Shown: in pieces, positions 1-6,500 of the stretch
Numbering within the stretch: position 1 is the first letter of the stretch
How the letters are laid out: each line of letters begins with the position of its first letter
NCBI GenBank assembly: GCA_009778425.1
Contig: WRJU01000235.1
Span: 1-15,400 of the forward strand
Length of the DNA stretch: 15,400 nucleotides
DNA from: Pseudomonadota bacterium
GTDB taxonomy: Bacteria > Pseudomonadota > Gammaproteobacteria > Burkholderiales > Rhodocyclaceae
Reading direction: 5' to 3'
The notes under the pieces: model-generated
The model's database searches: none
What the model was told of the DNA's origin: nothing
The model's input: the letters and a program-made list of their open reading frames with translations, nothing else
Made by a program: the position numbers and the translations under genes

Positions 1-327
1 GTTCGACAAGCGTTCGAGCAAAAACTGATTGTTGCGCTCATCGGATTTGGGTTCCCCGGCGAAACGCGCCGAATGCACCCCAGGCGCGCCGCCAAGCGCC
101 GCGACGCACAGACCGGAATCGTCCGCAATGGCGGGCAGGCCGGTAACGGCAGCGGCATGGTGCGCCTTGGCAAGCGCGTTTTCGATGAAGGTGAAATAGG
201 GTTCTTCGGCTTCATCCACGCCAAGCCGGGCTTGTGGAATGATTTCCAGCCCGAGCGGCGCAAGCAGGGTTTGCATCTCGGAGGCTTTTTTGGCGTTATT
301 GCTCGCCAGTACAAGTTTCTGGCTCAT
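1..327 (-). CDS. rdgB: XTP/dITP pyrophosphatase RdgB, N-terminal part (runs off the window)
   Basis: This is the HAM1/RdgB family, which hydrolyses dITP, XTP and related deaminated purine triphosphates in the cytoplasm so they are not built into DNA. Seen: the first 109 residues, beginning MSQKLVLASNNAKKASEM, which is the family's substrate-binding SxN..K..E start, then ADDSGL at residues 68-73 with the catalytic-site acids. The family is usually about 200 residues, so roughly half is present and the 3' end lies to the left of the window. The ATG at 327 overlaps the stop of rph by 4 bp (ATGA), so translation is probably coupled. Nothing looks broken in the visible part. Confidence 0.95.
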   Translation of the reverse strand, partial: MSQKLVLASNNAKKASEMQTLLAPLGLEIIPQARLGVDEAEEPYFTFIENALAKAHHAAAVTGLPAIADDSGLCVAALGGAPGVHSARFAGEPKSDERNNQFLLERLSN

Positions 328-1070
328 GGCAGGGCCGTGGCAAGCGCTGCGCGCTGACAGGCAACGATCCGGTCGATGCCGTGGGCGGCCAGATCGAGCA
401 GGGAATCGAGTTCAGGCCGCGAAAACGCCTGTCCCTCCGCAGTTCCCTGCACTTCGACGAATCCGCCGGAAGCGGTCATCACCACATTCATATCGGTGTC
501 GCAGGCAGAGTCCTCGGTGTAATCGAGATCGAGCATGGGTACGCCCTGGACAATGCCGACCGATACCGCCGCGAGCAACTCACGCTGCGGATGGACGGCA
601 AGCCGACCGTCGGCCACCATCCGGGCAAGCGCGTCGTGCACCGCCACACAGGCGCCGGAGATGGACGCGGTGCGGGTTCCGCCGTCGGCCTGGAGCACGT
701 CGCAATCGATAATGACCTGGCGCTCGCCAAGCGCAGCGAGGTCGACGACCGCACGCAAGCTGCGCCCGATCAGGCGCTGAATTTCCTGAGTGCGCCCGCT
801 TTGCTTGCCTTTGGCGGCCTCACGCGCGCTGCGGGTGTGGGTAGACCTGGGCAGCATGCCGTACTCGGCGGTAAGCCATCCCTGCCCGCGCCCCCTGAGA
901 AATCCGGGTACGCCTTCTTCGACGCTGGCCGTGACAAGCACCCTGGTATCGCCGAATTCGACCAGTACCGAACCTTCGGCGTGACGGGTATATCCACGCG
1001 TAAAACGGATGGGGCGAAGTTCGTCCGGCGCGCGCGAGCCGGAACGCTGGAGAGTTTGTGGCGTGTTCAT
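324..1070 (-). CDS. rph: RNase PH, 3'-5' tRNA-trimming phosphorolytic exoribonuclease
   Basis: RNase PH removes nucleotides after the CCA end of tRNA precursors, using phosphate and releasing nucleoside diphosphates. The 248-residue protein is of normal family length (about 240). Signature stretches: RPIRFTRGYTRHAEGSVLVEFG near residues 19-40, the SGRTQEIQRLIGRSLRAV phosphate-binding block at 91-108, and CDVLQADGGTRT at 123-134 with the active-site acids. The ATG at 1070 overlaps the stop of the upstream phosphatase by 4 bp, and its own stop overlaps rdgB by 4 bp. The gene therefore sits inside a tightly coupled kinase-phosphatase-rph-rdgB operon. rph next to rdgB is a common proteobacterial pairing. 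No defect is visible. Confidence 0.97.
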   Translation of the reverse strand: MNTPQTLQRSGSRAPDELRPIRFTRGYTRHAEGSVLVEFGDTRVLVTASVEEGVPGFLRGRGQGWLTAEYGMLPRSTHTRSAREAAKGKQSGRTQEIQRLIGRSLRAVVDLAALGERQVIIDCDVLQADGGTRTASISGACVAVHDALARMVADGRLAVHPQRELLAAVSVGIVQGVPMLDLDYTEDSACDTDMNVVMTASGGFVEVQGTAEGQAFSRPELDSLLDLAAHGIDRIVACQRAALATALP

Positions 1071-1990
1071 TTACTGAATTTCTGGATTGCGGTGTTGATT
1101 TCCCGGATAGCCTGTTCGATTTCGTCATCGGAGAGTTCCATGTCTCTCTGCGCGGGGTGAACCCGCTGGAACGAATCCATTCGGGTCGTGAATGTCGTCA
1201 TGGCCATGGTCTGCGTCGAAACGATGTGGGTCAGATCAAGGTTGTCGTCCTCGCCTTCGCGCCAGATCATCGCAATCAGGGACAGGTTATCGCAACGATC
1301 CCCGGCGAGGGACTCGGCGTCGGAAAGCAGGTTGGGAACCGAAATCATCGGGCTTTCCTGGGACAGTCCATGCAGCACACCGTCGTTGCCCAACGGCCCC
1401 CAGACGCCATCCGTGCAAAGCGCCAGGACATCCCCGGTTTGCAATGGTGTGCGGCGCGAGAATTCGACTTGCGGCACATGGGTTCCGCCCAGGCAGGAAT
1501 AGACACGGTTCCGGTTCGGATGAACGGCGGCGCTGCGCACGTCGAGCAATCCCTGATCCACCATCAACTGCACCCGCGAGTGGTCGTGCGTCTGAATATG
1601 GATGCGCCCGTTGCGCAGCAGGTACAGGCGTGAATCGCCCGCGTGCGCCCAATGGGCAAACCCGCCCTGAACGATACAGGCCACGAGCGTGGTGCGCGGG
1701 GCTTCGCGCAAACCCTTTTCAATGGAGTAGTCGATAATGGCGTGATGAGCCTGAATGATTTCACGCGACAGGAACATCCCCGGATCAGCCAGCGTGGGCT
1801 GAGCTTCGCGCTGGAAAACATGCGTCAGGTATTGCACGGCGATATGCGCGGCAACCTCGCCATGCAGGTGTCCGCCCATGCCATCGGCCAGAACCATCAG
1901 CAGCGAATCGCGCGAATAGCAATGCGCAATGCGATCCTGATTGGTTTTGCGCTTGCCGATGCGGCTTTCCTGAAAAATAGTAAATTTCAC
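1067..1990 (-). CDS. PP2C-family (PPM) serine/threonine protein phosphatase
   Basis: This is a metal-dependent Ser/Thr phosphatase, the natural antagonist of the kinase encoded just upstream. I place the start at GTG 1990, giving 307 residues. A GAGGGA ribosome site lies about 8 bases before it, and residue 1 falls just before the PP2C core (KFTIFQESRIG). An upstream reading to 2155 would overlap the kinase heavily and adds unrelated sequence. Metal-binding motifs are all present: NQDR at 17-20, ADGMGGH at 35-41 (Asp36), AGDSR at 117-121 (Asp119), CTDG at 192-195 (Asp194) and DN at 234-235. About 65 residues after the core (roughly 243-307) are acidic and of unknown role. No membrane segment is visible, so the protein is probably cytosolic. 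The start is 11 bp after the kinase stop. Confidence 0.93.
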   Translation of the reverse strand: MKFTIFQESRIGKRKTNQDRIAHCYSRDSLLMVLADGMGGHLHGEVAAHIAVQYLTHVFQREAQPTLADPGMFLSREIIQAHHAIIDYSIEKGLREAPRTTLVACIVQGGFAHWAHAGDSRLYLLRNGRIHIQTHDHSRVQLMVDQGLLDVRSAAVHPNRNRVYSCLGGTHVPQVEFSRRTPLQTGDVLALCTDGVWGPLGNDGVLHGLSQESPMISVPNLLSDAESLAGDRCDNLSLIAMIWREGEDDNLDLTHIVSTQTMAMTTFTTRMDSFQRVHPAQRDMELSDDEIEQAIREINTAIQKFSK

Positions 1991-2001
1991 GATGATTTCC
2001 C

Positions 2002-2952
2002 TCAGCCCTTGCCGATCGACGATTTGATTTTCGACAAGAGGCTGTTGAACCGGCTTTTTGGCGCGGGTTCCGTGCGTGGCGGTTTTTGACTTAATTCTTT
2101 TTGCAATGTGTAGACACTTTGCGGGCGTTCCAGCGGATCGAGCATCAAACACCAATCGACCAATTCGAGAAGCTGCTCGGAATACTTTCCGGCATGGGTT
2201 TTGGTCAATGAAAGGAACAAATCTTTTTTAACCCGTTCATCCGAACGCGGCGGGGCAGAACCGGCGACACAGGCATGAATGCTTGCCCCCACGCTGTAAA
2301 TATCGCTCCACGGCCCAAGCCGCTCGCGGTCGGCGTAATGCTCCGGCGAAGCAAAACCAGGGGTGTACATCGGTTTGAGCATGGCCTGCTCCTGCGCGAG
2401 CGTCTGCCGCGCCGCGCCGAAATCAAGCAGAACCGGTGTACCGTCGGCGCGCAGGTAAATATTTGATGGTTTGATGTCCAGATGCAGCAGCTTATGGGCG
2501 TGCACCTCGCGCAATCCGTTGAGCAGGCGGATAAATATGTTACGGATGAACCGTTCGGACACCTGGTTGCGATGGTGCTGGATATATTCATGCAGGGTAC
2601 GCCCCCGCTCGAACTGCATCACCATGTAGACGGTACTGTTGGCGCGGAAAAAGTTCAGCACCCTGACGACGTTCGGGTGCATCAGCCGGGCGAGCGAGCG
2701 GCCTTCCTCGAAAAAACACTTCATCCCATAGCGAAAGGCCGGAAGATTGTCATCCGGCACTCGTGGCTCGATTTCGCCCGTTTTACGCAAGGCCAGTGAA
2801 TTGGGCAGATATTCCTTGATGGCCACCGGCGTACCATCGGTATCGTAGGCCAGGTACACGATGGAAAAACCGCCTAACGAAAGCTGACGCTCGATACGAT
2901 ACCGGTCGAGTTGGAACCCGGCGGGCAGGGCACAGTTTGCTTGAGACGGCAT
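2002..2952 (-). CDS. Hanks-type serine/threonine protein kinase
   Basis: This is a soluble eukaryotic-like kinase of 316 residues, first gene of the operon and divergent from yicC. Kinase subdomains seen in order: glycine loop LGGFSIVYLAY at 26-36, where the third Gly of the usual pattern is Ser; ATP-anchoring Lys46 in VAIKEYLP; helix-C acids at 82-83; catalytic loop HLDIKPSN at 157-164 (Asp159, Asn164); DFG at 177-179; SPEHY at 202-206; and Asp217 of subdomain IX. The residue before the catalytic Asp is Leu instead of Arg, so this is a non-RD kinase, which often means control does not depend on activation-loop phosphorylation. The C-terminal tail (288-316) is basic and Ser-rich. There is no membrane anchor and no PASTA or sensor domain. 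The substrate is unknown; the adjacent PP2C protein is the obvious counter-enzyme. Confidence 0.93.
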   Translation of the reverse strand: MPSQANCALPAGFQLDRYRIERQLSLGGFSIVYLAYDTDGTPVAIKEYLPNSLALRKTGEIEPRVPDDNLPAFRYGMKCFFEEGRSLARLMHPNVVRVLNFFRANSTVYMVMQFERGRTLHEYIQHHRNQVSERFIRNIFIRLLNGLREVHAHKLLHLDIKPSNIYLRADGTPVLLDFGAARQTLAQEQAMLKPMYTPGFASPEHYADRERLGPWSDIYSVGASIHACVAGSAPPRSDERVKKDLFLSLTKTHAGKYSEQLLELVDWCLMLDPLERPQSVYTLQKELSQKPPRTEPAPKSRFNSLLSKIKSSIGKG

Positions 2953-3055
2953 CTTGTGAACGTCAGGACTGGACTTGTATGTAAAAATGTTCTGATTAGA
3001 GTTGGCAGTTTAGCCGATTGCAGCCGATTCCCGGCACATCTTTGGGGGTCTTTCC
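2953..3055. promoter_or_regulatory. Divergent promoter region between the kinase operon and yicC
   Basis: This 103-bp space separates two divergent starts, so promoters for both sides must lie here or inside the first genes. Several AT-rich stretches occur (about 2975-3000), but I do not see a convincing -35/-10 pair on either strand. A GGGGG run at about 3042-3046 can serve as ribosome site for yicC; the kinase start has only a weak one. Confidence 0.5.
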
Positions 3056-3922
3056 ATGATTTACAGCATGACCGGCTTTGCAACGCAGAGTCAGGAACTC
3101 GACGGAACCGGTATTCATATTGAATTGCGCAGTGTTAATTCGCGCTATCTTGACTTGAGTTTTCGTATTGCGGACGATCTTCGCGCCGCCGAACCGGGCC
3201 TGCGCGAACTGATTGCCGCCCGGCTTACACGCGGAAAGGTTGAATGTCGGCTCAACCTGCAAACGCTTGTTGGCGTGCCACGCGCGCTCACGCCCAATGC
3301 CGCCCTGCTCGCCCGTCTGGCGGCCACTGAAACCATCGTGCTAGGGCAATTTCCCGATGCCTGTCCGTTATCTGTGGCCGAATTGCTACACTGGCCGGGC
3401 ATGCTTGCCGACGACAGCCTGGAGTTTGAGCAATTACAGCCGGTCATCAACAGACTTGCCAGCGTCGCGCTCGACGAACTCCTGGCCACGCGCCGACGCG
3501 AAGGCGAGAAACTGGCGGCGATGATCCGCGAGCGAATCGTCAAAATGCGCGAACTCACCGCCGCCGCCGCGCCCCGGATTCCCGCCATCGTCGAAGAATA
3601 CCGCGCCCGTCTCACCCGCCGCCTGCAGGAAGTGCTCACCACTGCCGACGAAGAGCGCATCGTCCAGGAAGCCGTCCTCTACGCTGCCCGCATCGACGTT
3701 GCCGAAGAACTTTCCCGCCTCTTGGCACACTTGGACGAGATCGAGCGCATCCTTGCCGCAGGCGGCGCAGCGGGCAAACGGCTCGACTTCCTCATGCAGG
3801 AACTCAACCGCGAAGCCAACACCCTCGCCTCAAAATCTTCGGCTCCCGACATCACCGGGATTGCGATGGAGATGAAAGTGCAGATCGAGCAGATTCGGGA
3901 GCAGGTGCAGAACATCGAATAG
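3056..3922 (+). CDS. yicC: YicC/YloC-family endoribonuclease
   Basis: This conserved bacterial protein family was long of unknown function; members from E. coli and Bacillus have been reported as endoribonucleases acting on RNA. The protein has 288 residues, normal for the family. The N-terminal YicC_N domain starts MIYSMTGFA with ELRSVNSRYLDLSFRI at about 23-38. The C-terminal DUF1732 block carries GKRLDFLMQELNREANTLAS followed by KSSAPDITGIAMEMKVQIEQIREQVQNIE to the end, both hallmarks of the family. It starts 15 bases after a GGGGGTC ribosome site. In many proteobacteria yicC is followed by gmk and rpoZ; here the next thing is a terminator and an integrase relic. The gene itself is intact. 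Confidence 0.95.
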   Translation: MIYSMTGFATQSQELDGTGIHIELRSVNSRYLDLSFRIADDLRAAEPGLRELIAARLTRGKVECRLNLQTLVGVPRALTPNAALLARLAATETIVLGQFPDACPLSVAELLHWPGMLADDSLEFEQLQPVINRLASVALDELLATRRREGEKLAAMIRERIVKMRELTAAAAPRIPAIVEEYRARLTRRLQEVLTTADEERIVQEAVLYAARIDVAEELSRLLAHLDEIERILAAGGAAGKRLDFLMQELNREANTLASKSSAPDITGIAMEMKVQIEQIREQVQNIE

Positions 3923-3960
3923 TGTTTCAGGCCGTGTCACCCCGTATCACCAAAACAACG

Positions 3961-3984
3961 AAAGCCGCTAACCATGCGGCTTTT
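3961..3984 (+). terminator. Rho-independent terminator of yicC
   Basis: A perfect 8-bp stem (AAAGCCGC at 3961-3968 with GCGGCTTT at 3976-3983) closes a 7-base loop. The descending arm ends in a short T run. It lies 38 bases after the yicC stop. Island sequence begins right after it, which makes the terminator the left border of the inserted region. Confidence 0.8.
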
Positions 3985-4031
3985 ATCATGTCTTACCGTT
4001 GCATGTCGTATCACATAAGCGCAATACCCAT

Positions 4032-4083
4032 GTGTACCCAAGCGTGTACCCAAGGCAAGTTACCAACAGTTTTATGGGTACAC
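4032..4083. repeat. Three copies of GTGTACCCA in front of the integrase remnant
   Basis: The 9-mer GTGTACCCA occurs at 4032-4040 and 4044-4052 as a direct repeat with 12-base period. It occurs in inverted form (TGGGTACAC) at 4075-4083. The cluster ends 27 bases before the integrase start. Closely spaced short repeats beside an integrase gene are typical of recombinase arm or core binding sites, so this may be the left attachment region. That role is inference; I found no matching copy near the right edge of the island. Confidence 0.55.
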
Positions 4084-4110
4084 ACACTACTGCGGGAACA
4101 TGAGGACGAC

Positions 4111-4549
4111 ATGGGAAAGCTGACAGACATTCAAATCCGGGGATGGATCAAGGCTAGCGAGCGGTTCGAGGGAAAAAGCGACGGCGGCGGGCTGTATTTG
4201 CGGTTCCGTCAATCGGATACCGTGCCAAGTTGGACGTTCCGTTACCGCATGGGTGGCAAGGCGCGCGTGATGGCCTTGGGTAGCTACAAAGTATTGAGCC
4301 TTGCGGATGCGAGGGATAGAAGACTCCACTGTGCACGACTTCCGGCGCACAGCGCGCACTCACCTTGCCGCCTTGGGGGTAACGCCCTACGTTGCCGAAC
4401 GCTGCCTGAACCATGCTGTAAAGGGCGTGGAGGGTATCTACAACCGTCATGATTTCTTTGATGAACGCAGGGACGCCTTGCAACGGTGGGCAGATATGCT
4501 AGAGCAGTGCGAGCGTGGCGGGGCTGATGTAGTTTCCCTCCGTGCGTAG
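4111..4549 (+). pseudogene. Tyrosine-recombinase (P4-type integrase) with its middle deleted and a frameshift
   Basis: Two parts of one integrase survive in different frames. The first runs from ATG 4111 to about 4317 and encodes MGKLTDIQIRGWIKASERFE through MALGSYKVLSLADARD. This is the N-terminal DUF4102-type domain that binds arm sites. From about 4301 the next frame encodes the end of the catalytic domain: VHDFRRT (His-x-x-Arg), CLNHAVKG with the second catalytic His, and GIYNRHDF with the nucleophile Tyr. The stop is TAG 4547-4549. Such enzymes are normally about 400 residues; some 250 are missing here, including the central domain and first catalytic Arg. The remnant cannot catalyse integration. 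Its position after yicC suggests it brought in the island that follows. Confidence 0.85.
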
Positions 4550-4562
4550 ACAGCACGGAGGG
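4536..4562. other. 10-bp perfect inverted repeat between convergent genes
   Basis: CCCTCCGTGC (4536-4545) and GCACGGAGGG (4553-4562) can form a strong hairpin with a 7-base loop. It covers the stop codon of the integrase remnant and ends just before the stop of the minus-strand small gene. There is no T run on either strand, so it is not a standard intrinsic terminator. It may still act as a bidirectional stop or mRNA 3' end. Confidence 0.5.
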
Positions 4563-4565
4563 GCA

Positions 4566-4781
4566 TCACATGGCGGCGTGTTTTGGCGACACGGTGAGAC
4601 CTGAATCCGCGCCACCATTTTCGGCCTGTTCGTTTTGAATGTTTTTGTCGTCACGGCGGCGCGCCTTGTTTGCCATCCGCTTGATCTTTCTTTTCTCATT
4701 GACGCCGCCGCCGAATACGTCAATGTCACGGTTGTAGTAATCCTCGCCAAAGGCTTGCTTTCTCAGTTTCATTTTGATCAT
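4566..4781 (-). CDS. Small basic protein of unknown function, third gene of the hicAB operon
   Basis: A 71-residue protein of no family I recognise. It is Lys/Arg-rich in the middle (EKRKIKRMANKARRRDDKN, residues about 29-47), with a polar tail containing NGGADSGLTV. Its ATG at 4781 overlaps the hicB stop by 4 bp (ATGA), the same coupling as between hicA and hicB, so it is very likely translated as a third operon member. Support that it is a real gene comes from a diverged copy of its second half at 6372-6500, where residues such as KIKR, ANN, DK-I, NE, GGAD and LTV recur. The basic centre suggests nucleic-acid contact, but that is only inference. Confidence 0.6.
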   Translation of the reverse strand: MIKMKLRKQAFGEDYYNRDIDVFGGGVNEKRKIKRMANKARRRDDKNIQNEQAENGGADSGLTVSPKHAAM

Positions 4782-5137
4782 GCAGCATGAATGGTTTTCC
4801 CTATCCCTGCCGCAAGGAATGTGAGAACCAGCGCGTTAAGGGAGACCCCTTCGGACTTCGCTCGTGCGGCCAGGGCAGCGTGAAGGCTTTTGGGGACACG
4901 GGCAATGAACTTGCCGGATGCCACGCCGCCGCTGTTTGGCGCTGGCACGGGAAGCCCGGAAGATTCGAGCGCGTCAATAGTCTCTTTCAAGGCATCGCGC
5001 CCATTGGCGATAGCCTCGTCAATTGTTTCCCCGTCTGAAATGCAGACGTTGAAATCTGGATAGCTCACCAGGAAGCCGCCGCCCTCATCTTCGGAGAGTG
5101 GGCGAATTTCAAAGGGGTAATCGTCAAGGTTTCTCAT
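4778..5137 (-). CDS. hicB: HicB-family antitoxin with C-terminal ribbon-helix-helix domain
   Basis: This is the antitoxin of a type II toxin-antitoxin pair; HicB proteins bind the HicA ribonuclease and usually repress their own promoter. The 119-residue protein has two parts. Residues about 1-68 form the partially degraded RNase H-like fold typical of HicB (FEIRPLSEDEGGGFLVSYPDF, then the helix DEAIANGRDALKETIDAL). Residues about 74-115 form a ribbon-helix-helix DNA-binding domain (GKFIARVPKSLHAALAARAK, SLNALVLTFLAAG). The ATG at 5137 overlaps the hicA stop by 4 bp, and the stop overlaps the third small gene by 4 bp. Gene order toxin then antitoxin is the usual one for hicAB. The gene looks intact. 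Confidence 0.88.
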   Translation of the reverse strand: MRNLDDYPFEIRPLSEDEGGGFLVSYPDFNVCISDGETIDEAIANGRDALKETIDALESSGLPVPAPNSGGVASGKFIARVPKSLHAALAARAKSEGVSLNALVLTFLAAGIGKTIHAA

Positions 5138-5364
5138 TGCCCTTCCTCCAACATTTTGACGAACATCCGCACATAGACAGGCTTTACAGGTCTGTTTGCG
5201 GGCACAGGTAGGCTGCGCCCGTCAGACCACACGAAAACGCAATGGCTCGTCCCTTTCTGCCGCCATGTGATGCCGTATTGCTTGGCGACGGTGCACAGGT
5301 TCCCAACCTGCCAGTCCCTCGGGTTCGCGCGCATCGCATCGAGCGTTTTTGCAGCGGCGTTCAT
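5134..5364 (-). CDS. hicA: HicA-family mRNA interferase toxin
   Basis: A 76-residue toxin of the HicA family, small RNases with a double-stranded-RNA-binding-like fold that cut mRNA when free of HicB. I start it at ATG 5364 (MNAAAKTLDAMRANPRDWQ). The open frame goes further upstream, but those residues do not resemble HicA and have no start codon with a ribosome site. The ribosome site at 5364 is also weak, and Met11 is an alternative. The key feature is GTSHCVF with the catalytic His after Gly-Thr-Ser, followed by the strand carrying SLPVPANRPVKPVYVRMFVKML, which matches the typical HicA C-terminus. It is the first gene of the coupled operon hicA-hicB-unknown. Confidence 0.87.
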   Translation of the reverse strand: MNAAAKTLDAMRANPRDWQVGNLCTVAKQYGITWRQKGTSHCVFVWSDGRSLPVPANRPVKPVYVRMFVKMLEEGQ

Positions 5365-5459
5365 TTCTACATGATATTGCCGATAGTATCTTTTTTCAAG
5401 CCAAAACTGTACGGCTCGCCACCCCGTTTTGCAGCGAGGAAGCGAAAAACGCAACGATC
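5365..5459. promoter_or_regulatory. Intergenic region between hicA and the divergent small gene
   Basis: About 95 bp separate the two divergent starts. By analogy with other hicAB loci the HicB operator should lie here, because HicB has a DNA-binding domain. I see no obvious long palindrome or strong consensus promoter, so the exact site stays open. Confidence 0.35.
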
Positions 5460-5687
5460 ATGAATGGTCAAACACGGATTCCCATCCAAACCTCAAAAAA
5501 CGCCATCGAATACGGCGCGGCAGTCTTCAACAAGCTCTATGCCCTTTTTGCCGTCATCAAGATAATGAACGATAGTGGCAACAAAACCGAAGTCAATCAC
5601 TTGTCCAACATTGGGAAGGACATTGCCGACGACGCTGCCGGTGCACTATGGGCGCATCTGCTAGGAAAGAAAGGGGGTGAGAAATGA
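5460..5687 (+). CDS. Hypothetical 75-residue protein
   Basis: No family recognised. The start is set at ATG 5460 (MNGQTRIPIQTSKNAIEYGA); the frame is open further upstream, but that part covers the hicA promoter. Residues about 14-38 form a likely amphipathic or weakly hydrophobic helix (AIEYGAAVFNKLYALFAVIKIM), and about 45-70 a second helix (VNHLSNIGKDIADDAAGALWAHLL). The C-terminus is Lys/Gly-rich. The stop overlaps the next ATG by 4 bp, pointing to a shared transcript. It is divergent from hicAB and lies inside the inserted island. Function unknown. Confidence 0.5.
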   Translation: MNGQTRIPIQTSKNAIEYGAAVFNKLYALFAVIKIMNDSGNKTEVNHLSNIGKDIADDAAGALWAHLLGKKGGEK

Positions 5688-5872
5688 GCACGAAACCCAC
5701 CACCATCACGGCAGAGAAATTCATCGAATACATCATGTCAAGCAACATTACACAGTATCAAACAACATCAAACTATGCTTATATAATAATTATTTGCCAC
5801 ATTTTGCGTAAATGTGAAATCATTCTCACCAACGTATTGCTATCGCAGCGCACCATCAGTAAATCTGAGTAA
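5684..5872 (+). CDS. Hypothetical 62-residue protein, AT-rich
   Basis: A possible small gene coupled to the preceding one by an ATGA overlap, with a purine-rich GGGGGTGAG ribosome site before the ATG. The N-terminus (MSTKPTTITAEKFIEYIMSS) looks like a normal soluble start. The middle (residues about 31-41) is a run of Tyr and Ile read from an AT-rich patch at about 5765-5800 that differs strongly from the neighbours. The latter half may be a degraded or replaced tail of a longer gene. No family recognised. Confidence 0.4.
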   Translation: MSTKPTTITAEKFIEYIMSSNITQYQTTSNYAYIIIICHILRKCEIILTNVLLSQRTISKSE

Positions 5873-5887
5873 AAAAGGGGGTAATTC

Positions 5888-6364
5888 ATGGCAATAAAGC
5901 TCGTGCTTCTTCTCGCCCTTTTGATCATCGTTGCAACTATTCTTGTTGCCTCGAAGGCCAGGACACCCTTGCTGTACAAGGCGAAAGCGGTCTTGACGCA
6001 ACCTGAACAAATCCTGTTTCACCGCATCAGTGCGGCTTTGCCGGACTGCATCGTTCTGGCTCAAGTCCAAATGAGCAGTTTTCTGGCGGTCACAACAACC
6101 CGTGAGGGAAGGCGCGCCGCGCTGAACAGAATCCTCATGAAAAGCATGGATTTTCTTATATGCAGGAAGGATTTCAGCGTTATGGCTGCCATAGAGCTAC
6201 AAGACGGAACACATGCTCGCCCGAACAGGCGAAAGAACGACGAATTCAAGAGCGCAGCCCTTGAGGCCGCAAACCTGAGATTGGTCGAGTATCACGTCAA
6301 CAGATTGCCGAGCCTGGAGGAAATCAAGGAAACATTTTCGCCAACCAGCAATGTAGGCGGCTAA
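5888..6364 (+). CDS. Membrane-anchored DUF2726-domain protein
   Basis: A 158-residue protein. Residues about 4-22 (KLVLLLALLIIVATILVAS) form a single N-terminal membrane segment, probably leaving the rest in the cytoplasm. Residues about 36-145 match the DUF2726 pattern: LTQPEQILFHRISAALP, VLAQVQMSSFL, KSMDFLICRKDFSVMAAIELQDGTH with the conserved Asp and Glu, and LRLVEYHVNRLPSLEEIKETF. The family is thought from its fold pattern to resemble restriction-like nucleases, but I do not claim activity. A GGGGG ribosome site lies 8 bases before the ATG, 15 bp after the previous stop, so it probably closes a three-gene transcript. It is the last intact gene before the island edge. Confidence 0.75.
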   Translation: MAIKLVLLLALLIIVATILVASKARTPLLYKAKAVLTQPEQILFHRISAALPDCIVLAQVQMSSFLAVTTTREGRRAALNRILMKSMDFLICRKDFSVMAAIELQDGTHARPNRRKNDEFKSAALEAANLRLVEYHVNRLPSLEEIKETFSPTSNVGG

Positions 6365-6371
6365 TTGCGGT

Positions 6372-6500
6372 TCATGTAGCGGTGTGTTCTGTCGTTACGG
6401 TAAGAGCAGCATCCGCGCCGCCGTCTTCGATCGGCTCATTTAAATGCTTTTATCATTAAAGTGGCGGATATTGTTTGCCTGTCGCTTTATTTTCATTGTG
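6372..6500 (-). pseudogene. Relic of a second copy of the hic-linked third gene
   Basis: Read on the minus strand, this stretch encodes KIKRQANNIRHFNDKSI. After a 1-base frameshift it continues NEPIEDGGADAALTVTTEHT and stops at 6372-6374. It aligns along its length with the second half of the 71-residue protein at 4566-4781 (KIKRMANKARRRDDKNIQNE, then NGGADSGLTV). The two are in the same orientation, clearly diverged, and similarity ends near the stop codons. The first half is absent: similarity begins at about 6497, exactly where the sensor gene loses its reading. It is a dead fragment marking the right island edge. Confidence 0.7.

Noticed and set aside
381..1633. Long open frames on the plus strand opposite rph and the phosphatase
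   Set aside because: They lie antisense to clearly recognised genes and arise from their codon bias; the products resemble nothing and lack ribosome sites.
1991..2155. Upstream extension of the PP2C phosphatase to 2155
   Set aside because: It would overlap the kinase C-terminus by more than 150 bases, while GTG 1990 has a clear ribosome site and begins at the domain edge.
4499..4750. An 83-residue minus-strand frame overlapping the third hic-linked gene
   Set aside because: It shares most of its bases with the 71-residue frame that is coupled to hicB and supported by a diverged copy; no start signal favours it.
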